The notes beneath the pieces were generated by a model. It was not told the DNA's origin. It did not search any database and saw nothing but the letters and a program-made list of their open reading frames with translations. A stretch of DNA of 64,000 nucleotides from Gamsiella multidivaricata. Taxonomy: Eukaryota > Mortierellomycota > Mortierellomycetes > Mortierellales > Mortierellaceae. Positions 11,261 through 22,886 of this stretch are shown one piece after another. A program made the translations under genes and the position numbers. Location of the stretch: positions 186,001-250,000 of the forward strand of contig NW_026251744.1 in NCBI RefSeq assembly GCF_025024155.1, in the 5' to 3' direction. Numbering within the stretch: the first letter of the stretch is position 1; every line of letters starts with the position of its first letter.

Positions 11261-13738
11261 ATGGTGACTACCGAGAACTTCACCGTATCGCCCAAGTATG
11301 CGGGAGACCCAACAGAGACGTTACCTCAGCGACTCCTACTGAGATGCCCCTACCTGAAGACAATACCGATCTCCAACTGGGACATACAAGAGTATATGAG
11401 GAACGGAGGCGACCCCAGGCTTCTGCTGGATAATCTGCTTGCACTCTCGAAGAACAAAAGTCTGCCTCGAAACATCCGAAGATTTGCCTTTATCTTCCAC
11501 GGCCACTTTACAGGCGACATGGGTGAAAAAAGGCTTCGTATTCTCAGGAACAAGTTGAAGGATATCGTCGATAGACGCGTCATCGAAGGGAACGAGCTGA
11601 CAGCAGCTCAGGACAGAGTGATTGACCGGCAAGAGAGAAACAAGGTCGGTCAAGAATGAAGACTTCCGCTTGTCCATTCCAAGTACTGGGTACTAACTTC
11701 TGTCTATACCAACAGACGGCGCCAACCATGGCCCCCGAGGCAATAGGCATTGAACCTGAACTTCTCAGCGAGACTGAGGTTCAGTCAAGCGTCATGTCTG
11801 AGGTAGAAGGTGATGCCGAAACTAGAGTTCCACGTCCTGGCATGGCCAGTATGAGTGCCACGTTGCGGAGCAACACCAGCGGCGGCGTCTGTACATGCTT
11901 CTCTTTCGAGCAAATCGCAATGATCCATATTTCATACTCGGACAAGATGAACGACAGCTGATTCTGTAATCTCTATTTATTCAGGGAACGGATGTCCCTC
12001 CAAGCGGACAGCCAGCATTCAGCCTGAAAGAGCTAGTAAGTATAACTGTTACCTCTACTTAGGTTAAGGTTTCTCTAATAAAAGATATACTCATAGTCTA
12101 CTGGACACATTTCCTTCATTTTTCTTCAAGAGAAGCGCACGAGTACAAACCAAGTAACGACAAGGCCGATGTCATCTACTACAGAACCGCATCCAGTCAA
12201 TGCCTTTCCTGTCCTTCTGCAACTGTACTGCTTGCCATGTTTTTTTTTTTTTTTTTGAACGGTTTCCTCTCCTGCGATTGCTTTTGATCATAACATTCTC
12301 TGTCGGCCTCTGAATACGCCACCAATGGACAAAATCCTCCCAGTAGCAATGACAGTGTCGACACTGATGAGGTCAACGACCTTATGGACAAAATTACGCC
12401 TATATCGCACAGTGAGTGCGACACAGTAAGCGTTGCAACCGGTGTTCGCTGTCATTAACGGCTCGCATATTTCAAAGCTGCTCACTTCCTCTTCCGCCTA
12501 ATCTAGTGGGTTGTGGACGATGACCAGTGCGTAAGCTGCCTGATCGATCGATACCAGAAGGATGCCATTCAGGCATTGCGTCGTCGAGAACTAAAAAAAT
12601 CGGATCCAGCCGACACAATGTGAGAAACTCCCTGTTTTCATGTAAAATGACCATAGGTAAAAGCCTCTCTTCGGCTAATCGCTTCGACCTCTTCACGTTC
12701 AGGATCCTCGGAGGGACTTTCGCACCGTGGCATCCAACAGATCGAATGGTTAAAATCTTTACTCATTGACGTCTGAAGAAGATCCAAGCGTCACTGAAGA
12801 AAGATTTGGATAAGATCGATATCAACGATAGCTGCATTCAGAACGCCATTCGGGTAGGTCTTCCTCCACCTGGATGTGATGGATGGAAAGTTGCAGACGT
12901 GCCAACTTACGGAACTGCTATCATTTGCCTACATATTCATCATTTGTTCTCAGTACAAGATGAATGACGATCCAAGCATGGCGGTTCAGGAGCTCGGCGC
13001 ATTGCAAGATTATCGACTGAGGATGCCCTTTGAGCAGCTGTACGTTTCAATGAGTGTGTCCTGTGCATCTTCCAACAATTGTCGGACCACGAATGCTAAT
13101 TCTGGGTCTCTTTCTTGCTTTCTCTCTTTCTTTCCACTTTCATTTTCTTTCTCTTTCTGTCGAAATTTCCATAGAATCATGAACTTACCGCGCAAGGAAC
13201 TGGAGGAGCAGTCGGAAGAAACGCTGGTGGCAAACATTGTCGCCCCAATCTTGAGCACGTTTCTGAACCACGTCGACGATGACATCCACACACACTTGTA
13301 GGCCACATCTTTGTGTCTTTGTTTACTCTTCAGTCTTTGGTGGCTCTAACTGACTATTGCACTGTGAACTTCGTAGTTCCAATACGGAATCGAGCACATA
13401 GAGGAAACAGGGCTTCAAGGCGGACAAACCCGATTTTAAGGTCATGATTGGGAATAAGGAGACTTCCTTTGGTGAAGTGACCGGACATTGCCAGAGAGGT
13501 GACAAGGCCAAAAACGATTGGGATTTGTGGCGGTTGGTGAGGTTCGGAAAGAGCGTGCTCGATGAGGGTGCACCAATGGTCTCGCTGGTGCAGATCATTT
13601 ACGACGAGGGCACACTTTACCAACATTTCGTGAGGATTCGCGGAATTATGGTATTGGCGGAGGTAGGGGTTTTCACGATCCCAATGCACCTGAACAGCAT
13701 TGGGTCGCTTCAAGCATCCCTGCCTGTCCTGTACTGAT
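11261..13738 (+). CDS. Multi-exon gene, unknown function, possible nuclease-like C-terminus
   Basis: Several exon-like stretches in order. Exon 1 (11261-11644) starts MVTTENFTVSPKY and ends at a GTCGGT donor; the following 71-nt intron has a perfect TACTAAC branch site and ends at 11715. Then 11716-~11886, 11985-12035 (GTDVPPSGQPAFSLKEL), uncertain exons to 12410, 12507-12619 (WVVDDDQCVSCLIDRYQ), ~12781-12853, ~12958-13039 (YKMNDDPSMAVQELGALQDY), 13174-~13299 and a last exon to the stop at 13738. The last exon has KADKPDFKVMIG...FGEVTG, then a Trp/Leu-rich helix (DWDLWRLVRFGKSVLDEG), recalling a PD-(D/E)XK core with Thr in place of the usual Lys. I believe it belongs to a large fungal family of unknown role. 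Several junctions between 12036 and 12800 did not close in frame, so the copy may be damaged. Confidence 0.5.
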
Positions 13739-14507
13739 ACCAGGTAACGATATATCAAGACTGATAAGGCACATCGCTGACCCATCTAAGGACACTCAAC
13801 CGACATTGATCCTGTCCCTAGGGCGCCATCAAGTGGCTCGAAAACAATCAGTAATGGCAGAAGAGGTCGTGGAAGGCAGCTGATTTGCTGAACATCAAGA
13901 AATACCGCTGCTGGTTTGTTGAGCATTAAGAATTACCGCTGCTGACTCGCGACAGAGTCAACCTGGAAAGAGATGTTGTTGCGGTGCGCCATTACTGAAT
14001 AAATGCTGATACACCAGAATCAACCACTGCCTATTGGTAAAAAAAAGGGGGCAGCGTTCACAGGCAAGGTGTGCAATTATCTTGACGAAAAGTACTTTGA
14101 ACCAACCTGGACCAGAATGCAAAATTCATTCGTATAAATCGAGGATCTGTAGGCAAAAGTTCTTTGATGGTTTTCATGGTAAAGGTGTGAGAAGGTGGAT
14201 GGCATTCTATTGATGGCTAAGTGATCATTTATTGAACCTATCTAAAGCGAATATAGCCAGCTTTGGGCTGGGCTAAAACTTTGAGTGTACTATCGCTGGT
14301 TCTTTGTTTTGTGTCGCGGACTCTAAAGGCAAAGCAGATCTAATTATACAGCGCTGCGCCCAATGCAAGCCTCCTTCTACTGCAACCTTCCCTTCCCCTC
14401 CTCATACCTTCCCCTTCCATCCCAACGCGACTCTAAAATCAATCTGTTCTACAGGCTGCACTCTAGTCTAAAAAAAAAAAAAAAAAAAAAGAAGCCTCCA
14501 GGCCAGA
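13739..14507. other. Intergenic, convergent 3' ends
   Basis: Between the unidentified plus-strand gene and the phosphate transporter's 3' end. Contains a 20-base A-run at 14471-14490. No gene seen. Confidence 0.55.
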
Positions 14508-17500
14508 TTACCAACCGAGAGCGCTCATCAAAGCGTAGCCGAGGGTCACAATCGTCGCGCACGCCACAACACTCGAGGGAACTCCGACCTTCAAGAAGTC
14601 GCCAGTACTCAAGTACTGCTGACCCATCTCATCCTCCATCATGATCGCATTCATGTTGGGGAAACCAGAAACAGGCAAGCCCATAGCACCAGAGCACATC
14701 AATGCGGCCGACTATGGTATTCACAGGAAAGGAAAAAAAATAAATATAAAGACGATGCTGTCAGTTTAGAGAACTAACTGACTGTTCCAAACAAACGACA
14801 GGAAAACTTCATTCGTTTTACTTACCATGACCAACAGGCGCGGGTGAGGATCGGGCAGAGTGGCGCCCACTTGTGCCACAATCGGCAGGATGATTAATGC
14901 GCCAACAGTATGAGAGATGAAGGTCGCAACCACAAGAACTAATGCTGCAAACACGCAGCAGACCTCGAACGCCGACATATCCTTGACATATCCCTGAACC
15001 GCCATTGCAATGACGTGCAGCAGGCCTGATGACTCCACAGCCTTGCCAAGAGCAATGCCTCCCATCGCGAGAATGATGACCGTCCACAAAAAGTTGTTGA
15101 AGTCCTCCTTCGTAAGGATACCGGTTCCAAAGAACGCGAGTAAAGGAATGATGGCAATCAGACCCATGTCTCCAAACAGCCACTCGAGGCGATGTTCAAA
15201 GCACCAGAGCATAATCGTAACACCGGTGACGGCGCACACAAAGACCTGAGTCCCCGTAATCGGATCTTTGGTCGAGCGGATCGTGCTGATCGTCGGCGTG
15301 TTACTGGAAGGCTGGTAGACCCAGAGCAAGAGCGCCCAAATCGCCAAATCGCAGACCAGGGCCACTGGCAACGCGATCACGAACCATTCAAGCCAGCTGG
15401 GTGCAGGGCTCATGTACTCGATCGCGATGATGTTTTGGGGTGAGCTGATCGGTGATGCCATACCGCCCACATTCGAAGCCAGAGCAATACCCAGGATCAG
15501 ACACTTTGCGAACGAAGATCCTGGAGGCAGCGTGCGAAGGATGGGCTACGCAAGATAATTAAAATGAAGCCGTAAGTGACATGTACACGGATGTCAACAA
15601 GATTCGCGGAAGCGTTTTTTTTTTTTTTTGCTGTTGTTTGTTACCTGGATTAGGGAGAAGCAGAGAACCGGAGCAGCCACATTGCTAATCCACATACTCG
15701 CAACAGTCGCGACAAGCATATTGGCCAACAGCACAGCGCTTGGACGGGTTCCCGCCTTGGAGAGGACAACCGTGGCCATGGCCTTGGCAATATGGAATTT
15801 GCTCATGGCTGCAGCCACGGCGAATCCTCCGAGAAGCAGCATGATCACAGGAGAGAACATGAGCGAAAAGATTTTCTTGGCTGCCGCGCGAGAATCCAGT
15901 CGCGTGTGATTTTCATCGTCTGCTCGCATCACACGCAGCATTACGACCAAAAGCGGGACCAATAGTGAGGTGACAAACAAGGGCATGGCCTTGAATATAC
16001 AAGAAAAAAAAAAAAAAAAAAAAAGACATTTCAGGTTAGTGTTGTGTTCGCTGCATCTTGCAGTGGTGTGCATGCTGCGCAAACAATGCCGATAGTACTG
16101 CGTAGGGCTGCACAGATCAACAGATCCCGTAAGGGAAAGCACGTCAGATCTCAAATCAGAGACATACCTCAGTTGCCCAGAGCAACGATGCAAAGATGAG
16201 GATGGCAAAGCAGTTCTGTTGCTCAGGATCCTCAAACAACTCCACGTTGAGAAGAACAGCGAACACCGCGCAACAAAAGACCATCACGAGCGTATCCCGC
16301 GTGACAAACTCTGGCAGCTGGAAAGCACCGCATGGGGTGTTGAATGTGATCGGTTCCTTCTTGAGTTCGGATGAAGGTCGGACAGCGACAGCCTGGCTCT
16401 TGCGTTCCATGCCAATCATGTCTCGCCAGATCGTGTTGCGCTCCCAGACCATATGCTCCTTGAGATGCATCCGCAGCGATCGCTTGGCAACTTCGAGATC
16501 ATTGTTGGTGAAGATGTGTGCGTAGATGGCAGTGACGCGATCGATCTGTTCTTGCAGCTTGATAGTGGTCTCTTGCTTGAAGGGGTATGCTTGGAGGACG
16601 ACCTGGTTCATGTAAACCTTTTTGGTGTTGTTCTCCGAGATCTTGTCGTACTTTTTCAAGATCTTTGAGAACCCGGTACAGTTGAGCTTAACATAGGCCT
16701 GCAGTTCCGACAGGTTGACGAACATCTCGATGCAGTTGTGACGATAGCGCATTCGCTCGTGCTCCATTTCGGGTTCGAACCACAGGCTCCTGGTATCTTC
16801 GTCCTCGTTGTCGTCCTCCTCGTACTCTTGCCCCTGTTCTGCCTCGGGGTGCACCTCCGTGGCCGTGAGGTCCGATGGTCCTGCTTCGTGTCCATGCCCG
16901 TGTTCACTAACGGTCGCTGCTGGATTGGGAGTAGCGTCTTCTGCAGACTTTTGTGCAGCTGCATTTGCAAGTGCGACTGCTTCATCATAACGCCAGCTGC
17001 CAGAGCGTCCCAATTGAACCGATCCGCGGCTTCCCCTGCTGTTGTTGCGAGTCCTGGTCCTGCGTACGTTGCCTCCGCTTACGGTCTTGCCTTGATTAAC
17101 GATTCCCGAGCTCGCCAATCGCCCCGTTACAACTGGATCAAAGTTCTCGACAAACTCGACATCGACGGCCAATGCCTCGACCTCAGAATACAGCTCACGC
17201 TCTTTTTTGTAGTAAAAGGTTACGATTTTTTCGAGCTCCTTATCAAGGGCGGGCAAGAACAGATTGTTGGCTCTAGTCTTGGCCTGAGCGCGCCTGCTTG
17301 TGGAGAGCAGCCCGGATCGTTCATTGGGTTCGGCCTGTCCCGACTCGATATCGCTGCTGGAGGGAGCACCGGCAGCAACCAAGTCCTTTTCGACCTGGTA
17401 GATGATCTTTTTGAGGTTTGAATACCTAGAGGGTCCCAACAAAACACAAAACGCAAAACACAAAAAAACACCGACGCAATTGTTTGTGTTTAGCGAATGG

Positions 17501-17641
17501 TTAGACAGGATATTAACTCGTGCTAAGGAGGGCGGCGATCGTTTGCGTTGCGCGCTTGTGTCATTGTGTCGAGACTTACGCCAGATAGTAGTCGGCCCAT
17601 TCGGGCACGACATTGAATTGCAGCTGATGAGAGAACTTCAT
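14508..17641 (-). CDS. SPX-domain low-affinity phosphate transporter (Pho87/Pho90/Pho91 type)
   Basis: Plasma-membrane or vacuolar phosphate carrier. Five exons: 17641-17580, 17425-16168, 15989-15645, 15545-14826, 14711-14508; all junctions are GT-AG and the frame closes (2589 nt, 862 residues, near yeast Pho90). The N-terminus is a classic SPX domain: MKFSHQLQFNVVPEWADYYL, then YSNLKKIIYQVEKDL across the first intron, and later NLSELQAYVKLNCTGFSKIL with KKYDK (inositol-pyrophosphate-binding Lys patch). A long acidic/Ser-rich insert splits the SPX. From about residue 400 comes a DASS/ArsB-type transporter with about 12 hydrophobic segments, including WISNVAAPVL and ASNVGGMASPISSPQN, the two substrate/Na+ loops. 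SPX indicates control by cell phosphate status. Which paralogue is meant cannot be decided here. Confidence 0.93.
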
Positions 17642-18163
17642 GCTGGCGATACTTCAGGCCGAGAGATCGCCAAAGAGAGTGGGTAGTGTCGCTGACGTGC
17701 GCTCGAGGTGTTGTTGTTACTGCTGAGGAGGAAGGGGGTGTTGCGGGTTACTGGGTGGTGCAGCAACAGTGCAGAGGGATGAATGGAGAGGTCCAGATAT
17801 ACGGAAGGGGAATGAGGCCAGGGAGCGAGATTAGAATGAAGAAGAAAGAATGGAATGGAGGAGTGGGAGGAATGAGGAGGGGAGAGGGGGGAGGATTTAG
17901 AAAAAAAGATAAGAGTGATTCGATTGGTGTGAAACAATGCCAAAGTAGAAGAAATATATAAAAAAAGGGTCTCCCCTCTGTTACTGCGCGACATCTAATT
18001 GCACAGCGCAGGTGGGATAATTGCCTTTTAAGGAAAGGGTGTTGGCATTGGTCAAACGAGGCTGGTTGACCATGGCCAGTCTTTTTTGAATAAAAGGGGG
18101 TCTCCATTTGTTTTGGTTGCCTTTTCACCAAAAAGCTCTCTTTGCTCTGCTTTCAGCATCCAG

Positions 18164-18200
<37 letters not shown>

Positions 18201-18345
18201 ACTCCTTGTCCCCCTTGCCCCCTCCCTCTCCCTCTCCCTCTCCCTCTCCCTCTCACACCTTCATCTGTCTCACATTCCTTCTCTACAGCTTGCACACCTC
18301 TAAATCCACTCCTGCTCTCTCCTGAACACAGCCGTCAGCTCGGAC
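17642..18345. promoter_or_regulatory. Divergent promoter region
   Basis: About 700 bases shared by the phosphate transporter (minus) and the Ser/Asp-rich protein gene (plus). An ATAAAAG sequence near 18090-18100 is followed by a (CT)n run at 18170-18197, a common fungal leader/initiator pattern, 150 bases before the plus-strand ATG. No gene of its own. Confidence 0.45.
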
Positions 18346-19839
18346 ATGTCCTTCTCCTTCTTGCCCCAGACTGCCTCCTCCACCTCCATGTCGCACCCAC
18401 TCTCCTCCCCCACAACCCTCAAACGATCCCGTCTTGTCCGCACCCAGACCCCAGTCCCTGATAGCTTCTTCTCCAATCCCGCTCCGGAAGAAAACACCCT
18501 CAAGGCCCAAACTTCTTCCAACACCCTCGTCAACCGCAACATGCTCCGCATGGGCACCTCCCTCTTCTGGGACCTCGTCGGACAGCACGACGACAACAGC
18601 AACAGCAACAGCAACAACAGCAACAACGACGATGGTGACAATGACGACGACTACGATGACGAGGATGATTCCGACAACAGCGCCAGCGACAACAGTGATA
18701 GCGACAGTGATAGCGACAAAGACGAAGACGACGACAAAGCCGATGAAGATGAAGACGACAACGAGCAGGATGGCAGGGAACGCAGCCCCGCCATTGTAGA
18801 CCTCAACAGCAGCAGCTCTCTGCCCACCGCATCTCTCTCAGGCTCCCCTCCATCATTTGCTATGCAGGCCAGCAAGAAATCCAAAAGGGTTAGGATCGAC
18901 GCCTCAGCTGCCCTTTCGGGCAAGCGAGTCCGATTTGACGAATCCAGGAACACGGTCCATCTGCACTACCGCAACAGCAGCATCAGCCCTCCAGATAGCC
19001 CCGAGATGGTCCGTTCGCCCTCCGCCACCGACCCCACACGACCGCTTGTCTCTGCACTGTCCCCTCGCCGTTCCCAATCCACCTCAACACCGCCACTCGA
19101 CAGCCACTTTGAGCTCTCGCTCGAGAACACCTCTCAGGAGGTCATGGACTTTGCCTCCAGCCTCAGCCGACTCATGGGCGGTGCCAGCGCCAATAGCGGA
19201 TCCCAGGACTCGACTACCAGCAGCAACAGTACCTTCCTCTCGCCCACATCCAGTCCGTCGCCCCTACGCTCCTTCGCCATGTTCCAGGGTGCCCCTCCAT
19301 CACCCGTGCGCCCCTCGTTCATGTCCGCATACTCTCCACCTTCCTCGTCTTCTCTCTCATCCTGCTGGTCGCCCATTATGGACGATGACGAAGACGATGA
19401 CGAAAACGAAGACGAGGAGGACGATTCCATGGACGGAACGGCATCCGCAAAGCGTCCGCTTTCCCCCACTCGCCCTGCGCCAAGAGTAAGGACGCCCACG
19501 ACCTTCCAGTCAAGACGCCCTCGCCACTCGCTCGCCGGTAATGCCGCTGCTGCCGGCAACTCCTCTCCGAGACCAAGACTCCCCGCTATGCTCAAGCGCG
19601 AGGCCTCGAATGCCTCCTTTTTGGACTCGTACCCAGCCAGCTTAGCCCCAGACGAGCCACCGTCTCATGAGAATTCTACAAGCCCTGTGATGGCTAGCGG
19701 CGGTAACAGCAGCAGCAGCAGCATGGCCCATGCCACTATCGCGACTGCTGTGCTCAACACCCCCATGTCATCGTTGCCGGATGACAAGACTGTCTCCTTT
19801 AATTCCTTGCAGACCTCCCCAGAATCTCAAGCCATGTAG
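18346..19839 (+). CDS. Ser/Asp-rich, largely disordered protein
   Basis: One uninterrupted frame of 497 codons; product not recognised. Start MSFSFLPQTASSTSMSH is the first ATG after a pyrimidine-rich leader. Residues 80-145 are an almost pure Asn/Ser/Asp/Glu stretch; another acidic block lies near 345-365. Between and after are basic Ser/Pro motifs (KRVRFDESRNTVHLHY, SPPDSPEM, SPRRSQSTSTPP) that look like kinase sites, plus a short helix-like segment (SQEVMDFASSLSRLMGG). No membrane segment, signal or known fold. The high C/G at third positions and the absence of stops over 1.5 kb support a real gene. A nuclear regulatory or scaffold protein is a guess. Confidence 0.75.
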   Translation: MSFSFLPQTASSTSMSHPLSSPTTLKRSRLVRTQTPVPDSFFSNPAPEENTLKAQTSSNTLVNRNMLRMGTSLFWDLVGQHDDNSNSNSNNSNNDDGDNDDDYDDEDDSDNSASDNSDSDSDSDKDEDDDKADEDEDDNEQDGRERSPAIVDLNSSSSLPTASLSGSPPSFAMQASKKSKRVRIDASAALSGKRVRFDESRNTVHLHYRNSSISPPDSPEMVRSPSATDPTRPLVSALSPRRSQSTSTPPLDSHFELSLENTSQEVMDFASSLSRLMGGASANSGSQDSTTSSNSTFLSPTSSPSPLRSFAMFQGAPPSPVRPSFMSAYSPPSSSSLSSCWSPIMDDDEDDDENEDEEDDSMDGTASAKRPLSPTRPAPRVRTPTTFQSRRPRHSLAGNAAAAGNSSPRPRLPAMLKREASNASFLDSYPASLAPDEPPSHENSTSPVMASGGNSSSSSMAHATIATAVLNTPMSSLPDDKTVSFNSLQTSPESQAM

Positions 19840-20408
19840 ATCTACTTATTGCTACCTATTCCTGTATCATACATTTGCTTTCCCTTTTGTTTCCACTGTA
19901 TCATTACCATTACCATTACCCATTAGAATAGATGCCCATACCCTTTTCCTCACCCTCCTCCCTCCCCCCGCCCTTACTCAAGAGCAGTAATGCTTCGGAA
20001 CATTCCTGCAACAACTAAAAACAGTTCAATAAAAAATAAAAATGACCCGAAGGTGCGTATTAAAAAAAAAAACCATTGTTTTGCATGTACCAAAAAAAAA
20101 AGGTGGCAAAGCGGCGGCTGTTGCGCTCATTCGGTTCTACGCTTTCTATGGAGTGCTAGCCATTCACCATATTTAGCAAAAGTCGAAGGCTTTTTCTGTT
20201 GCGCGCCGATGTTGATGCTTTCATTGTGCACGAATGAGGTTAAAGTACATACAAATACATATATATATATATATACATTTTTTTTTTATTGGTTGCCGAT
20301 GGAAAGAACACATATGTGCAATGCGAAAAAGCGATGTTAGCAAGGTAATGGGGGGAGAGGGGCCCGTAAAAGCGAGAGATCCTGAGTTCATCATCCTCAT
20401 CCTCATTC
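19840..20408. other. Intergenic, convergent 3' ends
   Basis: Between the Ser/Asp-rich protein gene and the phosphatase gene, which meet tail to tail. An AATAAAAAATAAA stretch near 20027 could serve polyadenylation. A (TA)n run at 20259-20274. No gene seen. Confidence 0.55.
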
Positions 20409-22180
20409 TCATGATGAACTCATCCAAGGCACGACCGTCGTCCTCGATGCAGGGTCGACCTCGTCACCAACACTGACCAGTCCACCGGCCCTCTCTGGCC
20501 CCAGGATGCACTCCTCCAGCATGATCAGTTGCGATACAAATCCAATGTTGGGCGACATGATCCGGCGGCGCTTCACCATATGGTCATAGGCCTTCTTGAG
20601 CGGCCAACGACATTCCTGAATCAGATATCCGATCACCGTCGCCACCGATCTGGATTTCCCTGCTTGACAGTGCACATAGACTGGCTCCGTGGATGATGCT
20701 ATGAAACGAAGAATGAAGACATTGTACATGTAGACAACATGTCCAAAAATAAACATGCATTGTCAGGGTCAAATGAACCTTAAATAGGCACGGGAAAAAA
20801 AAGGGAGAGAGGTCTAAAGGAGCATTCATTCTTACCGATGAACTCGATGGCTTTGTTCAGCCCCTCCTTCAGGTCCTGGTCAACATGATCCAACAGTCCG
20901 ATCTTGAGGTAGCCCTCTGTGCCAAACCGCCGGATCCAGAGCTCATCATCGCAATTGATGGCCATATTGAGGACCCTCTTGATGCCCAGGCGTTCCAGCT
21001 CCAGGATCTGCTCCTCCTCCACGAGCTCGCCTCCGACGAACAAAAAGTTGTCTAGGATCATTGAAATCTCACGTTCAGCTTCAGCATTGTCCTGTAGATG
21101 TGTCGGCAGTTTCGAAGAAGAACTCGGTCTTGATCCTAGTCCTGACCCAAACAGGGGTGGTGATGTCCCGCCGGAGGCATTCGACAGCACAGAGGAAGGA
21201 GAAGAGGCGAGGGATGAAGAGAACGGTGGTTGTGATCCAGAATTGTATGTCGAATCCTGAGGAAATGACGAAGACGATGAGGCAGTGGATGAGAATTGCA
21301 TCGATGACGAAGCTCCTGGAAAGACTCCTGATTCCGTGAATCCTCCATGTCCTCCTCCACTTCCTGTTCCTCGCTGTCCTCTTTCTCCCCATCCTACGGC
21401 CCCCTGACCTTCTGCTGCTGCTGCGGCAGCCGCTGCAGCCCTGGCTCGTGCGACAGCAATGGTGGAATAAGATGGCGAAGAAGGCGAAGCCAGAGATATG
21501 GATGTACTAGGATTAAAGTTTAAGGATCCAGTCGACAGGTTGAAGGACGCCCGCCGCGAGCTGGCGGTGCTGGCGCTGCTGGTTGGTTGAGAGAGTGATG
21601 ATCCCAGGGAGTCATGACTATCTCCCAATTGGCTATTGTTGCTCCCATTCTGTTGTCTCTGTAGATCAGCGTTGTTTGCGTTGCACGAGGAGGGGTCTGC
21701 TGTGAGGTACGAGGACTGTTTAGGCGGAGTGATGCTGAGGGTCAGACTGCCGGTGTTTGGGTCGTTGCAGTTACTGTTGCTGTGGGTGGCGGCGGCGGCG
21801 GCGGCGGCCTGCTGATTACGTTGTTGCTGCTGCTCGCGCAAGGAGAGCCCTGTGCCGGCGCCATGGACTGGGATATTTCTGCTGTCCCGTGCGGTGGTAG
21901 CGAGAGCAGTGTTTATACTGCTGACTGTGCTGCTTCTGCTCCTGTTCTTGCTCCTGCTCCTGCTCTTGGTTCTGCTTTGAGGACGTCCATGTCCATGTTC
22001 AAATCCAGGGTGATTGTGGCTGAGGCTGTGCTGGTGGTGTTGATGGTGGCGTTGGGGCTGGCTCTGGGGTTGGCTCTGGGGCTGGCGAGGGCCCTCTGGA
22101 TCCGGCGAGGCGGACTGCAGCCGCTTTCCGTTCTGGGCCAGCTGAGGCATAGGGACCGGGCGGGCGGTGGAGGTGTCCAT
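20409..22180 (-). CDS. Dual-specificity protein phosphatase with long disordered N-terminus
   Basis: Two exons, 22180-20836 and 20698-20409, joined by a 137-nt GT-AG intron that splits an Ala codon; 544 residues. Residues 1-360 are low complexity (Gln, Ser, Asn, Ala runs, RSRSKNRSRS). The catalytic domain fills the C-terminal third: EISMILDNFLFVGGEL, LGIKRVLNMAINCDDE, LLDHVDQDLKEGLNKAIEFI with the general-acid Asp region, and the P-loop VHCQAGKSRSVATVIGYLI, giving HC-x5-R with the nucleophile Cys at the start of exon 2. It removes phosphate from Tyr and Ser/Thr, as MAP-kinase phosphatases do. The start at 22180 (MDTSTARPVPMPQ) is chosen because upstream frame is a (GA)n leader. The exact substrate cannot be told. 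Confidence 0.92.
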
Positions 22181-22281
22181 TGGATACGATATGCAAGGGC
22201 CTGCTCGTGCTTGCGGAGAGTGAGAAGGATGGGAGAGAGAGAGAATGAGTGAGTGAGTGGGGGTGGGATGTAGGAGTGAGC

Positions 22282-22322
<41 letters not shown>

Positions 22323-22886
22323 TGGGAGTGAGAGACAGCAAAAAATGGAGGGAAAGCCAATTGCTTCGTGCTTATGTAGGACTGCAGCAGCAGGACCAGC
22401 CAGTGAGATCATCTTGTTTTTATTTTCGGACCAATGCGTGCCCTGGGCTACATTACATTCATACGCACCACTGCCTATCGACACCATTGGCTGGTCCATA
22501 GCCCGGTCCATCCCTCCATGGCACTCCCCCAAAAAGAGCAGGGGCTCAGCTCCCCATCCGTGCCATCACTCGGCCCCCAAAGCACAAACACCCTCATCCG
22601 TCCTCCATTCACTCGCTTCGTTTCCGAGGCCAACCCTTTTCTTCTGTCTCGTTGTCCTCCTTTGACATCCTCGCCTTTTTTTTTCTTTTTTTCTTTTTTT
22701 CTTTTTTTCTTTTCTTTTTTTCTTTTTTTGCTTTTCTAAAAATAACACAAGGAAGACGAAGAAAAAGCAATCGACCCCCCATCATCCCATTGTCAAGAAA
22801 AAAAAACACTCTCCTTGTCAAACCAACCAATCCCTAATCCACAGCACACACAGCGGCCCATTCGAAACACAGCACACGACTCACAA
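22181..22886. promoter_or_regulatory. Divergent promoter region
   Basis: Shared by the phosphatase (minus) and the dynein light chain gene (plus). It carries a (GA)n run at 22279-22321 in the phosphatase leader and a long T-rich run at 22675-22735 upstream of the light chain. No gene of its own. Confidence 0.45.

Noticed and set aside
16738..17421. A 227-codon plus-strand frame
   Set aside because: Antisense shadow of the SPX domain exon of the phosphate transporter.
22181..22360. Longer phosphatase start with a Ser/Leu repeat
   Set aside because: The extra residues come from a (GA)n microsatellite; the MDTST start lies just after it.
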